Shown: piece after piece, positions 10,521 through 19,922 of the stretch
Layout of the letters: each line of letters begins with the position of its first letter
Numbering within the stretch: position 1 is the first letter of the stretch
Origin: Maribacter sp.
GTDB lineage: Bacteria > Bacteroidota > Bacteroidia > Flavobacteriales > Flavobacteriaceae
Length of the DNA: 64,000 nucleotides
Reading direction: 5' to 3'
NCBI GenBank assembly: GCA_020629415.1
Contig: JAHDDL010000004.1
Span: 36,466 to 100,465, forward strand
Made by a program: the position numbers and the translations under genes
Notes under the pieces: model-generated
Told to the model about the DNA's origin: nothing
Seen by the model: the letters and a program-made list of their open reading frames with translations, nothing else
Databases searched by the model: none

Positions 10521-12439
10521 TAGCCTAAAATATTTGTGATCTTAAAACGAAGAGTAATTAATTCCTGTATCTCTTTAATAGCTTTAAAGGTGCGCTTTAA
10601 TTTCATTTTTTCTTGCTTGCTCAATTGATCCAATTGAATGAACCTGCCCGAATCATGATTGGCCAAGCCCTGTCTTGTTCTAAATTTCAATAAAGCTTTT
10701 GTGGCATAAGAGCAGGCCATGTACAATTCTTTGTTGTTAGGTTCAAGTTCCGCTAATTTTTCATAGCGTTCCCAAGTGTTGCTAATTGCCTTAACCGAAT
10801 GTGATAATATTAAAACACGCGCAGCATCTACCAAGGGTCTTAAAGCTCTACTTTTTAGGTCAAAGGAATCTTTATGTTGCCCATCCTGTTCCACAACAAA
10901 TTGCCTAAAAAAACCTGTGGGAGACGGACTTTGAAGTGCTCCATTTGCCAAATGCACTAAAAATATAGGATAGTTCTTAACGGTTCTGAAAATATGGTCG
11001 GACATGTTGTCTAAAAGGCTTCTTTCTCCGTATGCCAAACTGTAATCAAAAAAAATAGACGACATCAATACTTCGTTTGGTCCGGGGTTGCCGATCCAGT
11101 AGGATAGCTTATTTTTCCATTCTTCTAGACTTAAACACCATTTAGGGTTAGAGGCCATCATATCTGCAGGGCAATACTCATAACCAATAGTGTTCAATCC
11201 TTTGGTAATATGTTTGGAAAGTTCAAGAAAATAGGTGGTTGTTTTTGGTAGGTCTTCTTCCGGTACATTTTCAAACACCAAGGCATTGTCTTGATCGGTA
11301 TGTAAAAGTTGCTCGCTTCTGCCTTGGCTTCCCAGTGCAAGCCATGCAAATTTAACGGGTGGGGGCGAGTCCATTTTGGCAAGAGAAATTTCTACTACCT
11401 GTTTTATACACGTGTCGTTTAGTTCGGATATGATTTTGGCAATTAATCCCAACGGAATGTTTTGCTCCAAATAGCCGGTCAAAAGCACCATAACACTTTT
11501 GCGTATCTGCTTAATTTTTTTAATTCTAGAGGTGCGTTTTATTGCTTTTACCAGTACTGCGGGATTATCACCTAAAGAAACCATTACATCATGCTTGGAC
11601 AGGATGCCCAATGCTGAAGAATTTGGCGTACCGTCTTCGGTGATGACCAAGTGGCTAATGTTACTTTTCATCATAGCCATTTGTGCTTGGGTAATGGTCA
11701 GGTTTTTTGGGTAAGTGATGACCGGTGTGGTCATTATTGATTTCACAGAAGCCGATATGGGCTGTTCTCCAGATATTACTTTGTTTCTAAAATCTTTATC
11801 TGTTATAATACCTACGGGCAACTCATTAGTAGTAATCAATAATGATCCAATATTCTTTTTGGTCATCATATCGGCAGCCTTTTTAATAGTGGTTCTTGTG
11901 GAGCACGTCACTAATTTCTTTGAGTAGCTGGCCAACTGTAAATCTGGCAGTGCTATTTCTTCGGTGAGCTCTTCTTGATCTTCATTATCGTAAAGCTGTC
12001 CTTTTTGACTTTTTGCGTATGGATTACGGGTGTTACTGGCAAAACTTTCCATTAGAAATATAGTTACCTGATCGTTCTGTTTTGCAATCGGTTTAAATAT
12101 ATCTATGGGAATTGCATATAGAATGCACTCTTCATGCGCTCTAGCTTCTAATTTATAATTTTCATTGGCGAAAAGCGGGCGTAGACCGAAAATATCTCCT
12201 TCATCACAGTAATCTACAATATTTGAGGTTGACGGATTGTTTAAGGTAACGGCTCCTTTATGAACCACATAAAAATGGGAATGCTGAGGTTCATCTATAG
12301 TGAAAATAATACTGTTCTTTTCTTTATAGATGATAAGTACCTGTTCTGCCAACTGAAAGAGAGATTTGCTGTCAAGAACATTAAACGGAGGGTAGTTCTT
12401 AACAAAATCGGCTACCCTTTCAGAAATCAGATTTTTCAT
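10520..12439 (-). CDS. cNMP-binding / tandem CBS / DUF294 nucleotidyltransferase-like protein
   Basis: 639-residue four-part protein. A cyclic-nucleotide-binding fold covers about residues 20-130 and a CBS pair about 170-290, with KNIGSLLITTNELPVGIITDKDFRN and SHLVITEDGTPN. A DUF294 putative nucleotidyltransferase follows at about 310-460, where LGSQGRSEQLLHTDQDNAL holds the GSxGR and D.D-type catalytic motif. A helical DUF294 C-terminal domain runs from about 490 to 630. The architecture resembles GlnD-like signal transducers that read adenine nucleotides through CBS domains, but the substrate is unknown. It is the first gene of a pair with the downstream exonuclease. Confidence 0.9.
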   Translation of the reverse strand: MKNLISERVADFVKNYPPFNVLDSKSLFQLAEQVLIIYKEKNSIIFTIDEPQHSHFYVVHKGAVTLNNPSTSNIVDYCDEGDIFGLRPLFANENYKLEARAHEECILYAIPIDIFKPIAKQNDQVTIFLMESFASNTRNPYAKSQKGQLYDNEDQEELTEEIALPDLQLASYSKKLVTCSTRTTIKKAADMMTKKNIGSLLITTNELPVGIITDKDFRNKVISGEQPISASVKSIMTTPVITYPKNLTITQAQMAMMKSNISHLVITEDGTPNSSALGILSKHDVMVSLGDNPAVLVKAIKRTSRIKKIKQIRKSVMVLLTGYLEQNIPLGLIAKIISELNDTCIKQVVEISLAKMDSPPPVKFAWLALGSQGRSEQLLHTDQDNALVFENVPEEDLPKTTTYFLELSKHITKGLNTIGYEYCPADMMASNPKWCLSLEEWKNKLSYWIGNPGPNEVLMSSIFFDYSLAYGERSLLDNMSDHIFRTVKNYPIFLVHLANGALQSPSPTGFFRQFVVEQDGQHKDSFDLKSRALRPLVDAARVLILSHSVKAISNTWERYEKLAELEPNNKELYMACSYATKALLKFRTRQGLANHDSGRFIQLDQLSKQEKMKLKRTFKAIKEIQELITLRFKITNILG

Positions 12440-12528
12440 AAATTAAAGTTAGCTGAATAATTGCGGATATAAAAGATTCAGGTGCATATGTAAATATTAA
12501 ATAAACTGGGGCTTGTTATAGAACATGG

Positions 12529-13989
12529 TTAGCAATCACTCAGAAAAACACCTACCGCTAATCCGCCTTCAGAGGTTTCTTTATATTTTGAGCTCATGTC
12601 TTTTGCTGTTTCCCACATGGTCTGTACAACCTTGTCCAATGGTACCTTGGCGGCTGTAGGATCGGAACCTAGGGCAAGTTCGGCCGCGTTAATAGCTTTT
12701 ATGGCACCCATAGAGTTACGTTCAATACATGGTATTTGCACCAATCCGCCAATTGGGTCGCAGGTAAGCCCTAAATGATGTTCCATGGCAATTTCCGCAG
12801 CCATAAGTACTTGCTCTGGTGAACCGCCCAATAACTCCGTAAGTGCACCTGCGGCCATAGCGGAAGAAACTCCAATTTCAGCTTGGCAGCCACCCATTGC
12901 TGCTGAAATGGTGGCTCCTTTTTTAAAGATGCTCCCAATTTCACCGGCTACCAGTAAAAATTGTTTTACATGCTCAAAATTACCGGCATGGTTTTCAATG
13001 ACCAAATAGTACATTAGTACTGCAGGTATTACACCGGCGCTTCCATTAGTTGGTGCCGTAACTACACGCCCCAAAGATGCGTTTACTTCATTTACACTTA
13101 GTGCAAAACAACTTACCCATTGTAAGATTTGCCTAAATTTAACTTCTGTCTGTCTAATACTTTGTAACCATTCTTCGGGGGTAGAATAGGGCAGGTTACT
13201 CTTTAACTTATTGTGCATTTCAAAAGCCCTGCGTTTTACGTGCAAGCCGCCAGGTAAAGTTCCTTCCGTATGGCATCCCGTATGCATACATTCTAGCATG
13301 GTAGACCAAATACGGTTTAGTTCATGATCAATTTTCACATCATCCCGTAGAGACCTTTCATTCTCCAGGACAAGTTCTGAAATTTTAAGGTTTTTATTTC
13401 TGCAAAAATCTAGAAGTTCTGTTCCCTTTTGAACAGGAAACGGAAACTTTTCAAACATATCAACCTTTCGCTTGGCATTTTTGCGTTCTTCACTAATGAC
13501 AAATCCGCCTCCAATGGAATAATAAGTCTTTGATATTTTTCTGCCCGATTTCAATTTGGCTTGAAACTTTAATCCGTTCGCATGAAAAGGAAGAAATTTT
13601 TTGTTGAATATAATATGTTTGCTAGGGTCAAAAGAAATACTGTATTTACCATCTAAAAGTAGCACATGTTCCTTTTTTATTTTATCTATCAAGGGATCGA
13701 TAGTGTCAATAGGAATTATTTCAGGGTCCGTACCCAATAAACCTAGCATTACGGCATAGTCAGTGGCATGGCCTTTACCTGTCAAAGATAATGAGCCATA
13801 TAGGTGAACTTCTACTTCTTCTACTTTTTCAAGATTGTCTTTAGAATTTAATCTGGCCAACCACCTTTCGGCAGCGCGCCATGGACCTAATGTATGTGAA
13901 CTAGAAGGACCTACGCCTATTTTTAGCATATCAAAAACACTAATGCTTTCTATCTCCAAATCGTATAAATTTTGTAGGCTAAGGTACAA
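12529..13989 (-). CDS. sdaA: L-serine ammonia-lyase (single-chain, [4Fe-4S])
   Basis: 486 residues, the single-chain iron-sulfur serine dehydratase that converts serine to pyruvate and ammonia. Hallmarks are [21 protein letters not shown] at the start, [50 protein letters not shown] and the C-terminal VFLSDC. The Cys residues in GGCQ, LTCD and IPCIE are the expected cluster ligands, and a C-terminal Cys is also typical. The 5' end has only one usable ATG before the conserved region. It is monocistronic and divergent from dnaK. Confidence 0.96.
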   Translation of the reverse strand: MYLSLQNLYDLEIESISVFDMLKIGVGPSSSHTLGPWRAAERWLARLNSKDNLEKVEEVEVHLYGSLSLTGKGHATDYAVMLGLLGTDPEIIPIDTIDPLIDKIKKEHVLLLDGKYSISFDPSKHIIFNKKFLPFHANGLKFQAKLKSGRKISKTYYSIGGGFVISEERKNAKRKVDMFEKFPFPVQKGTELLDFCRNKNLKISELVLENERSLRDDVKIDHELNRIWSTMLECMHTGCHTEGTLPGGLHVKRRAFEMHNKLKSNLPYSTPEEWLQSIRQTEVKFRQILQWVSCFALSVNEVNASLGRVVTAPTNGSAGVIPAVLMYYLVIENHAGNFEHVKQFLLVAGEIGSIFKKGATISAAMGGCQAEIGVSSAMAAGALTELLGGSPEQVLMAAEIAMEHHLGLTCDPIGGLVQIPCIERNSMGAIKAINAAELALGSDPTAAKVPLDKVVQTMWETAKDMSSKYKETSEGGLAVGVFLSDC

Positions 13990-14050
13990 TGTTTTGGTAA
14001 TGTTTTACTATTCTGTATTGGCATAATTATACCGTGTAAATTCACTTTAG

Positions 14051-14090
14051 TGACATCATGTCAGTTTTTGTGGCTTGGCATATTGTTTGT
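14051..14090 (+). promoter_or_regulatory. dnaK upstream control region: perfect palindrome plus sigma-54-like -24/-12 element
   Basis: TGACATCATGTCA at 14051-14063 is a perfect inverted repeat (6-bp arms around one C). Twelve bases on, TGGCAT (14076-14081), five bases, and TTGT (14087-14090) match the RpoN consensus TGGCAC-N5-TTGC, with the invariant GG and the G at correct spacing. The only differences are the last base of each block. The start codon follows 49 bases later. The assignment as a sigma-54 promoter is inference; the symmetry and spacing are visible directly. Confidence 0.5.
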
Positions 14091-14139
14091 CATTTACATA
14101 TCGATTGTAAAATAAAGCACTTAATTTAAAACATATAAA

Positions 14140-16038
14140 ATGAGTAAGATTATAGGAATAGATTTGGGTACTACCAACTCCTGTGTTTCCGTAATGGAAG
14201 GTAATGAGCCAGTAGTAATTCCAAATGCAGAAGGAAAAAGAACTACACCATCTGTCATCGCTTTTGTTGATGGAGGTGAAATTAAAGTAGGGGACCCGGC
14301 CAAAAGGCAAGCGGTAACCAACCCACATAAAACCATTTATTCTATTAAAAGGTTTATGGGCAATAAATATTCAGAATCAAGTAAAGAGGCTGAAAGAGTA
14401 CCGTATAAAGTAGTTAAAGGTGATAACGATACACCAAGAGTTGATATAGACGGTCGTTTATATTCTCCACAAGAATTATCGGCTATGATTCTTCAGAAAA
14501 TGAAGAAAACGGCTGAAGATTATTTAGGTCAAGAAGTTTCTCGTGCAGTAATTACCGTACCTGCATATTTTAATGATGCGCAAAGACAAGCTACTAAAGA
14601 AGCTGGTGAAATTGCTGGTTTAACTGTAGAACGTATTATTAACGAGCCAACGTCTGCTTCTTTAGCATACGGTATGGACAAAAAAGATACAGATCAGAAG
14701 ATAGTTGTTTTTGACTTTGGTGGTGGTACACATGATGTATCTATCCTAGAGTTAGGTGACGGTGTATTTGAAGTATTGGCTACTGATGGTGATACTCACT
14801 TAGGTGGTGATGATGTTGATCAAAAAATTATAGATTGGTTAGCTGAGGAGTTCAAATCTGAAGAAGATATGGACCTTAGAAAAGATGCAATGGCGTTACA
14901 ACGTTTACGTGAAGCTGCTGAAAAAGCTAAGATTGAATTGTCATCTTCTGCACAAACAGAAATTAACTTGCCATATGTTACCGCTACGGCTTCAGGACCT
15001 AAGCACTTGGTAAGAACTTTGACAAGATCTAAGTTTGAGCAACTGATCGCTGATTTGGTAAAAAGAACTATTGAGCCATGTGAGACTGCCATGAAATCTG
15101 CAGGACTTTCTAAGAGCGATATTGATGAGATTATCCTAGTTGGTGGTTCAACTAGAATACCTGCGGTACAAGAAGCTGTTGAGAAATTCTTTGGTAAGAA
15201 ACCTTCTAAAGGTGTAAACCCAGATGAGGTTGTTGCAATTGGTGCGGCAATACAAGGTGGTGTTTTAACCGGTGATGTTAAAGATGTATTGTTATTAGAT
15301 GTTACACCTCTTTCATTAGGTATTGAAACTATGGGTAGTGTAATGACTAAATTAATAGAGGCTAACACAACGATACCAACGAAAAAGTCTCAGGTATTCT
15401 CTACTGCTGCTGATAACCAACCATCGGTTGAAATTCATGTATTGCAAGGAGAAAGACCAATGGCAAACGATAACAAGACAATTGGTAGATTCCACTTAGA
15501 TGGTATTCCACCGGCAAAAAGAGGTACTCCACAAATTGAAGTAACTTTCGATATCGATGCTAACGGTATAATTAAAGTATCTGCAACTGATAAGGCTACG
15601 AACAAAACTCAGGATATTCGTATTGAAGCTTCTTCTGGTTTAACTGAAGAAGAAATCAAGAAGATGAAAGCTGAGGCTGAAGCAAATGCAGAATCTGATA
15701 AAAAAGCGAAAGAAACTGCTGATAAGTTGAACGAAGCAGACGGAATGATTTTCCAAACTGAATCTCAACTTACTGAATTTGGCGATAAATTATCTGACGA
15801 TAAGAAAAAACCAATTGAAGATGCTTTAGCAGAATTGAAAGCGGCATATGAAACTAAAGACTTGGCTGTTATTACACCAGCTTTGGATAAAATCAATGAA
15901 GCTTGGAAAGTTGCATCTGAAGAAATGTACAAAGCACAAGCAGATGCTCAAGGTGCTCCACAAGGAGAGCCAACTGCTGACGGTGGTGCTTCTGAAGGTG
16001 ATAATGTTGAAGATGTAGACTTTGAAGAGGTTAAGTAA
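14140..16038 (+). CDS. dnaK: Hsp70 chaperone DnaK
   Basis: 632 residues. The N-terminal ATPase domain starts [19 protein letters not shown], with [17 protein letters not shown] and [14 protein letters not shown] substrate-binding domain ([25 protein letters not shown]) and a helical lid follow, and the acidic tail ends [12 protein letters not shown], close to the EEVD-like C-terminus that interacts with partners. Codon use is strongly biased towards preferred codons, as expected for a highly expressed gene. grpE and dnaJ are not adjacent. Its upstream region is unusual (palindrome and -24/-12-like element), and a strong terminator follows. Confidence 0.99.
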   Translation: MSKIIGIDLGTTNSCVSVMEGNEPVVIPNAEGKRTTPSVIAFVDGGEIKVGDPAKRQAVTNPHKTIYSIKRFMGNKYSESSKEAERVPYKVVKGDNDTPRVDIDGRLYSPQELSAMILQKMKKTAEDYLGQEVSRAVITVPAYFNDAQRQATKEAGEIAGLTVERIINEPTSASLAYGMDKKDTDQKIVVFDFGGGTHDVSILELGDGVFEVLATDGDTHLGGDDVDQKIIDWLAEEFKSEEDMDLRKDAMALQRLREAAEKAKIELSSSAQTEINLPYVTATASGPKHLVRTLTRSKFEQLIADLVKRTIEPCETAMKSAGLSKSDIDEIILVGGSTRIPAVQEAVEKFFGKKPSKGVNPDEVVAIGAAIQGGVLTGDVKDVLLLDVTPLSLGIETMGSVMTKLIEANTTIPTKKSQVFSTAADNQPSVEIHVLQGERPMANDNKTIGRFHLDGIPPAKRGTPQIEVTFDIDANGIIKVSATDKATNKTQDIRIEASSGLTEEEIKKMKAEAEANAESDKKAKETADKLNEADGMIFQTESQLTEFGDKLSDDKKKPIEDALAELKAAYETKDLAVITPALDKINEAWKVASEEMYKAQADAQGAPQGEPTADGGASEGDNVEDVDFEEVK

Positions 16039-16059
16039 TAGAATTATTATTTGATATAA

Positions 16060-16088
16060 AAAAGGGACGGTATTTACCGTCCCTTTTC
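16060..16088 (+). terminator. dnaK intrinsic terminator
   Basis: GGGACGGTA (16064-16072) pairs with TACCGTCCC (16075-16083), followed by TTTT. It lies 22 bases after the dnaK stop. Confidence 0.88.
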
Positions 16089-16128
16089 AATTTTACGGGA
16101 TATTCTTTTATCCCTATCATTAATGAAG

Positions 16129-16136
16129 TAATTTTG
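16129..16136 (+). promoter_or_regulatory. Flavobacterial -7 box TAATTTTG, four bases before a start codon
   Basis: TAATTTTG matches the Bacteroidota -7 consensus TAnnTTTG. Only TAGT separates it from the ATG at 16141, implying a leaderless or nearly leaderless mRNA. No clear TTG -33 element is visible at the usual distance. Confidence 0.4.
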
Positions 16137-16140
16137 TAGT

Positions 16141-17067
16141 ATGGTCAAGAAACGATATTTTCTGTTTTTATTTGTTTTTATTGCGGCTTTTTCTATCGTA
16201 AGAGGACAAGAAATTCAAATCTTTACATTAGAAGATTTTGATTTAAAAGGTGATGTAAAATTCTGTTTGGTAAGTACCGATTATGGTAAAGAGGAATACG
16301 ACTTTAATAAGAACGGTCTATTGACTAAATCCGTAACCAGATATAATGAGGCAGATTATGATGTTGTTTATTATAAGTACAGCAAAGGGGAGCTTTTAGA
16401 GAAAAGAGCTGAATCTTACAGGAACAATACTTTTGATCCAAGTACATCTATAGCCCATTTTTATGAAATAGATTCTACAGATAATTTAACCATACAGGAG
16501 CGTATATTTTCTTATGACAAGCAATTTTTAGATCAATATATATATGTTTATGATGAGTTTGGAGATTTGGCAAGTATTGAGAGAACAAATAATGATGGTA
16601 CAGATAAAACGTTGGTAGAGCACAAGAAGTTTAAAGGAGAAAATACCGTAACTTATTTGTTAAATGACAACCCAGTAAAATCTATTAGAACTTCAACTTT
16701 AAAGCCTGCAAATAAACCGGAACAAAGGGTCGTTTTAACTAAAGAGTATTTAAATGGTGAAGAAAGCGAAGCTTTTGAGGAAGTGTTCAGTATGGATGGG
16801 AGATTAATGGCGCAACAAGAATTTGAATATAATTCTGAACTGAAAAAATTTGAGCCAACGACGCGTACCAGCTATGAATACGATGAAAAAGGAATGTTGA
16901 TAGCCGAAACCGCCAAAAGAGGTGCCGGTATCATAAAAAAGGAGTACATCTATCAATATGATAATTCAGAGCCAGGCAATTGGATCAAACAAATTGTGAC
17001 GCCCGATAATACCTATACTACTAGAAAAATTACGTACTATCTTGCCGAGAAAAAAATTATAGAGTAG
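16141..17067 (+). CDS. Secreted protein with YD/RHS-like strand repeats, function unknown
   Basis: 308 residues with an N-terminal signal peptide (YFLFLFVFIAAFSIVRG, then QEIQIF). The rest is made of short beta-strand repeats of the kind seen in RHS/YD or MORN-like sequences: YDFNKNGLLTKSVTRYN, YVYDEFGDLASIERTNNDG, YEYDEKGMLIAETAKRG and IYQYDNSEPGNWIKQ. Each has Tyr-x-Tyr-Asp followed by Gly-Asn/Asp turns. No enzyme motif is visible. A TAATTTTG box lies four bases before the ATG. It ends six bases from the convergent GNAT gene. Confidence 0.8.
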   Translation: MVKKRYFLFLFVFIAAFSIVRGQEIQIFTLEDFDLKGDVKFCLVSTDYGKEEYDFNKNGLLTKSVTRYNEADYDVVYYKYSKGELLEKRAESYRNNTFDPSTSIAHFYEIDSTDNLTIQERIFSYDKQFLDQYIYVYDEFGDLASIERTNNDGTDKTLVEHKKFKGENTVTYLLNDNPVKSIRTSTLKPANKPEQRVVLTKEYLNGEESEAFEEVFSMDGRLMAQQEFEYNSELKKFEPTTRTSYEYDEKGMLIAETAKRGAGIIKKEYIYQYDNSEPGNWIKQIVTPDNTYTTRKITYYLAEKKIIE

Positions 17068-17073
17068 TCATGC

Positions 17074-17631
17074 TTATTTGTTTCCGTTTTGCCATTCTTC
17101 GCGCAGAAGCCCATAACAGCATGTATTTCTTTTAAAACCATCTAATAGGTACACATCTTTTCTCAGTATGCCTTCTAAGGTGCACCCTAGTTTTTCTACT
17201 GCTTTTCTTGATGCTATATTTCTTTCGTCTACACGAAACTCTACTTTTTCAAAATCCATTGTTTGGAAAGCATAGTCCAGCATTAGTTTTTTCATTTGTG
17301 TATTTAATCCTGTACCGTGAAATTCACGGCCGACCCATGTAAATCCAATATGTAGCACTTTGTTAATTTTATTGATATGCATGAAACGGGTAGAACCTGC
17401 ATAGACTTTGTGTTTTTTGTCATAAATAATAAAGGGTATACTTGTGCCTGCCGCTAATTGCTGTAATGCCGTTTCAACATATTTTTTTAAAACGCCGGGA
17501 GTTTCAATATTGGAAGGGGAGTATTGAACCAAATTTTCCTGTGAAGCTATAGGTATAAGCTTTTCATAATTATCTATGTTCAACGGACTCAGTATAACCC
17601 GCTCATTTTCTAAGGTTGGTGCAGTGTTCAT
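17074..17631 (-). CDS. RimJ/RimL-type GNAT N-acetyltransferase
   Basis: 185 residues of the acetyltransferase_3 (RimJ/RimL) type. It has PTLENERVILSPLN at the start, YAGSTRFMHINKINKVLHIGFTWVGREFHGTGLNTQMKK (core strands and acetyl-CoA loop) and FRVDERNIASRKAVEKLGCTLEG near the C-terminus. Family members acetylate N-terminal amines of proteins or small molecules; the substrate here cannot be inferred. Its start overlaps the stop of the alpha/beta hydrolase gene by four bases, so the two are translationally coupled. Confidence 0.9.
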   Translation of the reverse strand: MNTAPTLENERVILSPLNIDNYEKLIPIASQENLVQYSPSNIETPGVLKKYVETALQQLAAGTSIPFIIYDKKHKVYAGSTRFMHINKINKVLHIGFTWVGREFHGTGLNTQMKKLMLDYAFQTMDFEKVEFRVDERNIASRKAVEKLGCTLEGILRKDVYLLDGFKRNTCCYGLLREEWQNGNK

Positions 17632-18272
17632 TTTGCAAATTGATTTATAACTTCTTTTTTCACTTCGTGTCCACCGTTAAAAGTAGTATATATGATAGTA
17701 TCTCCAAAAAGTGTTTTAAGTTTTGTGTTTTCTTCTTTTAACCTATTTGGTGTTAAAAATTCATCGTTGCTTCCTGTAACCGAAAATATTTCTGTTTTGT
17801 CTCTTAAATGTGTAAAGTCAGATCCTTCTAATTCCTTGGGAATTCCTCCAGCGTAAAGTATCAATTTTGAGCATTCTATTTTGGAATACGCCAAATAACG
17901 AAGTGCTATTGAAATTCCTTGTGAAAATCCAAAGAAAACAATTTTACGATCAGATGGCAGTTTTTCATTTTCTATAACCGCATCTAAATAATGATATAGA
18001 TTCTTGGTTTCAAGTGCCGTATTTTCTTTTGTCAACCAACTTGCGCCTACATGTTTATATTCATTTTTTAAATAGTATTTAGAAGGTGCTTGAGGAGCAA
18101 TGATATAATTTTCACTTTTGGGAAGCTCATTAAAGTACTTTAGAAAAAATCGACTTAAGAAACCTATGCCATGAAAAACAATCCAAATTTGCTTGGTGTT
18201 GCTATTCAATTCGTTTAACGTTTCATACGTATTCGTAGTTCTGTAGCTTACATTTTTTATTTGGTTTTTCAT
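17628..18272 (-). CDS. Alpha/beta hydrolase, phospholipase/carboxylesterase-like
   Basis: 214 residues. WIVFHGIGFLSRFF is the oxyanion-hole region, FFGFSQGISIALRYLA the nucleophile elbow (GFSQG, Ser near residue 113), SVTGSNDEFLTPN supplies the acid (Asp), and FNGGHEVKKEVI the catalytic His. The triad is therefore complete. It resembles YpfH/carboxylesterase-type small esterases. It sits divergently from the menaquinone genes, but I see no MenH-specific motif, so I do not assign a menaquinone role. Confidence 0.86.
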   Translation of the reverse strand: MKNQIKNVSYRTTNTYETLNELNSNTKQIWIVFHGIGFLSRFFLKYFNELPKSENYIIAPQAPSKYYLKNEYKHVGASWLTKENTALETKNLYHYLDAVIENEKLPSDRKIVFFGFSQGISIALRYLAYSKIECSKLILYAGGIPKELEGSDFTHLRDKTEIFSVTGSNDEFLTPNRLKEENTKLKTLFGDTIIYTTFNGGHEVKKEVINQFAK

Positions 18273-18336
18273 AAAACGATCATTACTGTTATCCTTTTCT
18301 TTTGGTAATGTAATGCTTAATTTTACAAAAAAAAGA

Positions 18337-18759
18337 ATGAACGACTACAAAGAGAAAATTCTTAAAATTTGTAACGAATCTTCTAAAAATACCTTGATGG
18401 AGACTCTGGAGATCGAATACATTGATGTAGGAGAAGATTTTTTGTTGGCTAAAATGCCCGTAACCCCTAAAGTACATCAACCGGACGGGGTTTTGCACGG
18501 TGGGGCTACAGCGGCATTGGCAGAAAGTATTGGTAGCGCTGCATCTTATGTTTTTCTAGACGGTAATAAATTCTTTGTTAGGGGTTTGGAAATTACTGCC
18601 AATCACGTTAAAAGCGTAAAAGATGGTTTTGTCTTTGCTAAAGCTACCATTATGCACAAGGGTAGAACTACGCAATTGTGGGAAATAAGGGTTACCAATG
18701 AAGATGATCAATTGGTCTCTCTTTGTAAATTAACCACTATCGCATTACCCAGAAACTAG
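18337..18759 (+). CDS. Hotdog-fold thioesterase, PaaI/MenI-like (candidate DHNA-CoA thioesterase)
   Basis: About 140 residues, hotdog-fold acyl-CoA thioesterase. VHQPDGVLHGGATAALAESIGSAA is the signature of the PaaI/EntH/YdiI group, with the catalytic Glu/Asp in the ALAES segment, and ITANHVKSVKDGFVFAKA completes the fold. Relatives (MenI) hydrolyse 1,4-dihydroxy-2-naphthoyl-CoA in menaquinone synthesis. Because menF follows after one base, that role is a good inference but not proven. An upstream ATG at 18313 would add eight low-complexity residues (MLNFTKKR); I prefer 18337 (MNDYKEKIL), the usual family start. Confidence 0.85.
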   Translation: MNDYKEKILKICNESSKNTLMETLEIEYIDVGEDFLLAKMPVTPKVHQPDGVLHGGATAALAESIGSAASYVFLDGNKFFVRGLEITANHVKSVKDGFVFAKATIMHKGRTTQLWEIRVTNEDDQLVSLCKLTTIALPRN

Positions 18760-18760
18760 T

Positions 18761-19873
18761 ATGGTGCAACCACTTTTTTATCGTGCCAAAGATTGCTTTA
18801 AAGAGCAGTTGCCTTTTGTATTGTACAGTAAGCCCAATGAAAATGAATTGGTGGGTATTTTTCAAGATGACGATGCCCTTCATAAGGTTGTGGATTTTAC
18901 CGAAACCGGATTCGTTTTTGCTCCGTTCGACTTAAATTCGGATGCTATACTAATGAAAATGGACGCTGTAGAAAAAGTTGGTTTAGATTCTTTTGATGAG
19001 GTTATACAGAGCGGTCATGGAACACCACAGAATGATGCTGCGGAGAAGGGCAGATATCTTAAATTGATATCAAAAGCTATTGAAAGTATCGGTAGAGAAG
19101 ATTTCGATAAGGTTGTACTTTCAAGAAAAATAGAGGTCATTTGTAAGGACGATTATTTTAAAATTTATCAACGCATTCTTTCAGCATATAAAAATGCTTT
19201 TTGTTATTTCTGGTATCATCCAAAAATTGGAGCTTGGATGGGAGCTACACCAGAAATTCTAGTAAAGGGTATTGGCTCTCAATTTACGACAATGTCATTG
19301 GCAGGTACACAAGTTGCGGTAGGTGATAAGGAACCAACTTGGACCAATAAGGAATTACAGGAACAGCAATTGGTTACCGATTATATTTTTGAAACTTTAA
19401 AGGACAAGGTTGTATCTATAAATAGTTCTGAAAGAGAGTCTATTAAAGCTGGTCAGCTTTGGCATCTAAGAACAGAAATGAATGGCACCTTTGCACCCAA
19501 CAAATTTGGTAATGTACTAAAGGCGTTACACCCAACACCCGCGGTTTGCGGAAGTCCGTTAGAAAACGCTAAAAAGTTTATTTTAGAAAACGAATTGTAC
19601 GAACGTAGTTTTTATACCGGATTTTTAGGAGAGCTGAATACGAAAACAGAATTGCCACGGAATAAAAATCGTCGTAACCAAGAGAATAGTGCCTATAGAA
19701 GCGTTATGAAAACTTCTGAACTTTTTGTGAATCTCCGCTGCATGCAATTGTGTGATCAAAAGGTTAAAATATATGTAGGTGGTGGTATTACAAAGGACTC
19801 TGTACCTGAAAAGGAGTGGGAAGAAACTGCTTTAAAAAGTAGTACCATGTTGCGTGTTCTACTTAGTAAATAG
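18761..19873 (+). CDS. menF: Isochorismate synthase
   Basis: 370 residues of the chorismate-binding family. Core segments are DFDKVVLSRKIEV, YFWYHPKIGAWMGATPEILVK, TMSLAGTQ, LHPTPAVCGSPLENAKKFI and ERSFYTGFLGEL, plus the C-terminal VYVGGGI-type strand (IYVGGGITKDSVPEKEWEET). It isomerises chorismate to isochorismate, the first committed step of menaquinone synthesis. Its position one base after the thioesterase and ahead of menD supports menaquinone over siderophore synthesis. It is shorter at the N-terminus than E. coli MenF, as is usual in Bacteroidota. Confidence 0.93.
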   Translation: MVQPLFYRAKDCFKEQLPFVLYSKPNENELVGIFQDDDALHKVVDFTETGFVFAPFDLNSDAILMKMDAVEKVGLDSFDEVIQSGHGTPQNDAAEKGRYLKLISKAIESIGREDFDKVVLSRKIEVICKDDYFKIYQRILSAYKNAFCYFWYHPKIGAWMGATPEILVKGIGSQFTTMSLAGTQVAVGDKEPTWTNKELQEQQLVTDYIFETLKDKVVSINSSERESIKAGQLWHLRTEMNGTFAPNKFGNVLKALHPTPAVCGSPLENAKKFILENELYERSFYTGFLGELNTKTELPRNKNRRNQENSAYRSVMKTSELFVNLRCMQLCDQKVKIYVGGGITKDSVPEKEWEETALKSSTMLRVLLSK

Positions 19874-19908
19874 ATACCCAACTTTTGGGAGATGATCTGC
19901 TTTGGTCG

Positions 19909-19916
19909 TATTTTTG
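19909..19916 (+). promoter_or_regulatory. Flavobacterial -7 box TATTTTTG immediately before menD
   Basis: TATTTTTG fits TAnnTTTG and is six bases ahead of the preferred menD ATG at 19923. It suggests an internal, nearly leaderless promoter downstream of menF. It is also an argument against the longer TTG-initiated reading of menD that begins at 19902. Confidence 0.4.
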
Positions 19917-19922
19917 AACTAC

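Noticed and set aside
14820-15368. 182-codon open frame antisense to dnaK
   Set aside because: Lies wholly within dnaK on the opposite strand, arises from the codon bias of dnaK, has no signal for start or promoter and no recognisable protein pattern.
19902-19922. TTG start giving seven extra residues to MenD
   Set aside because: Extra residues are not family-like and overlap a TATTTTTG promoter box; ATG at 19923 fits relatives.
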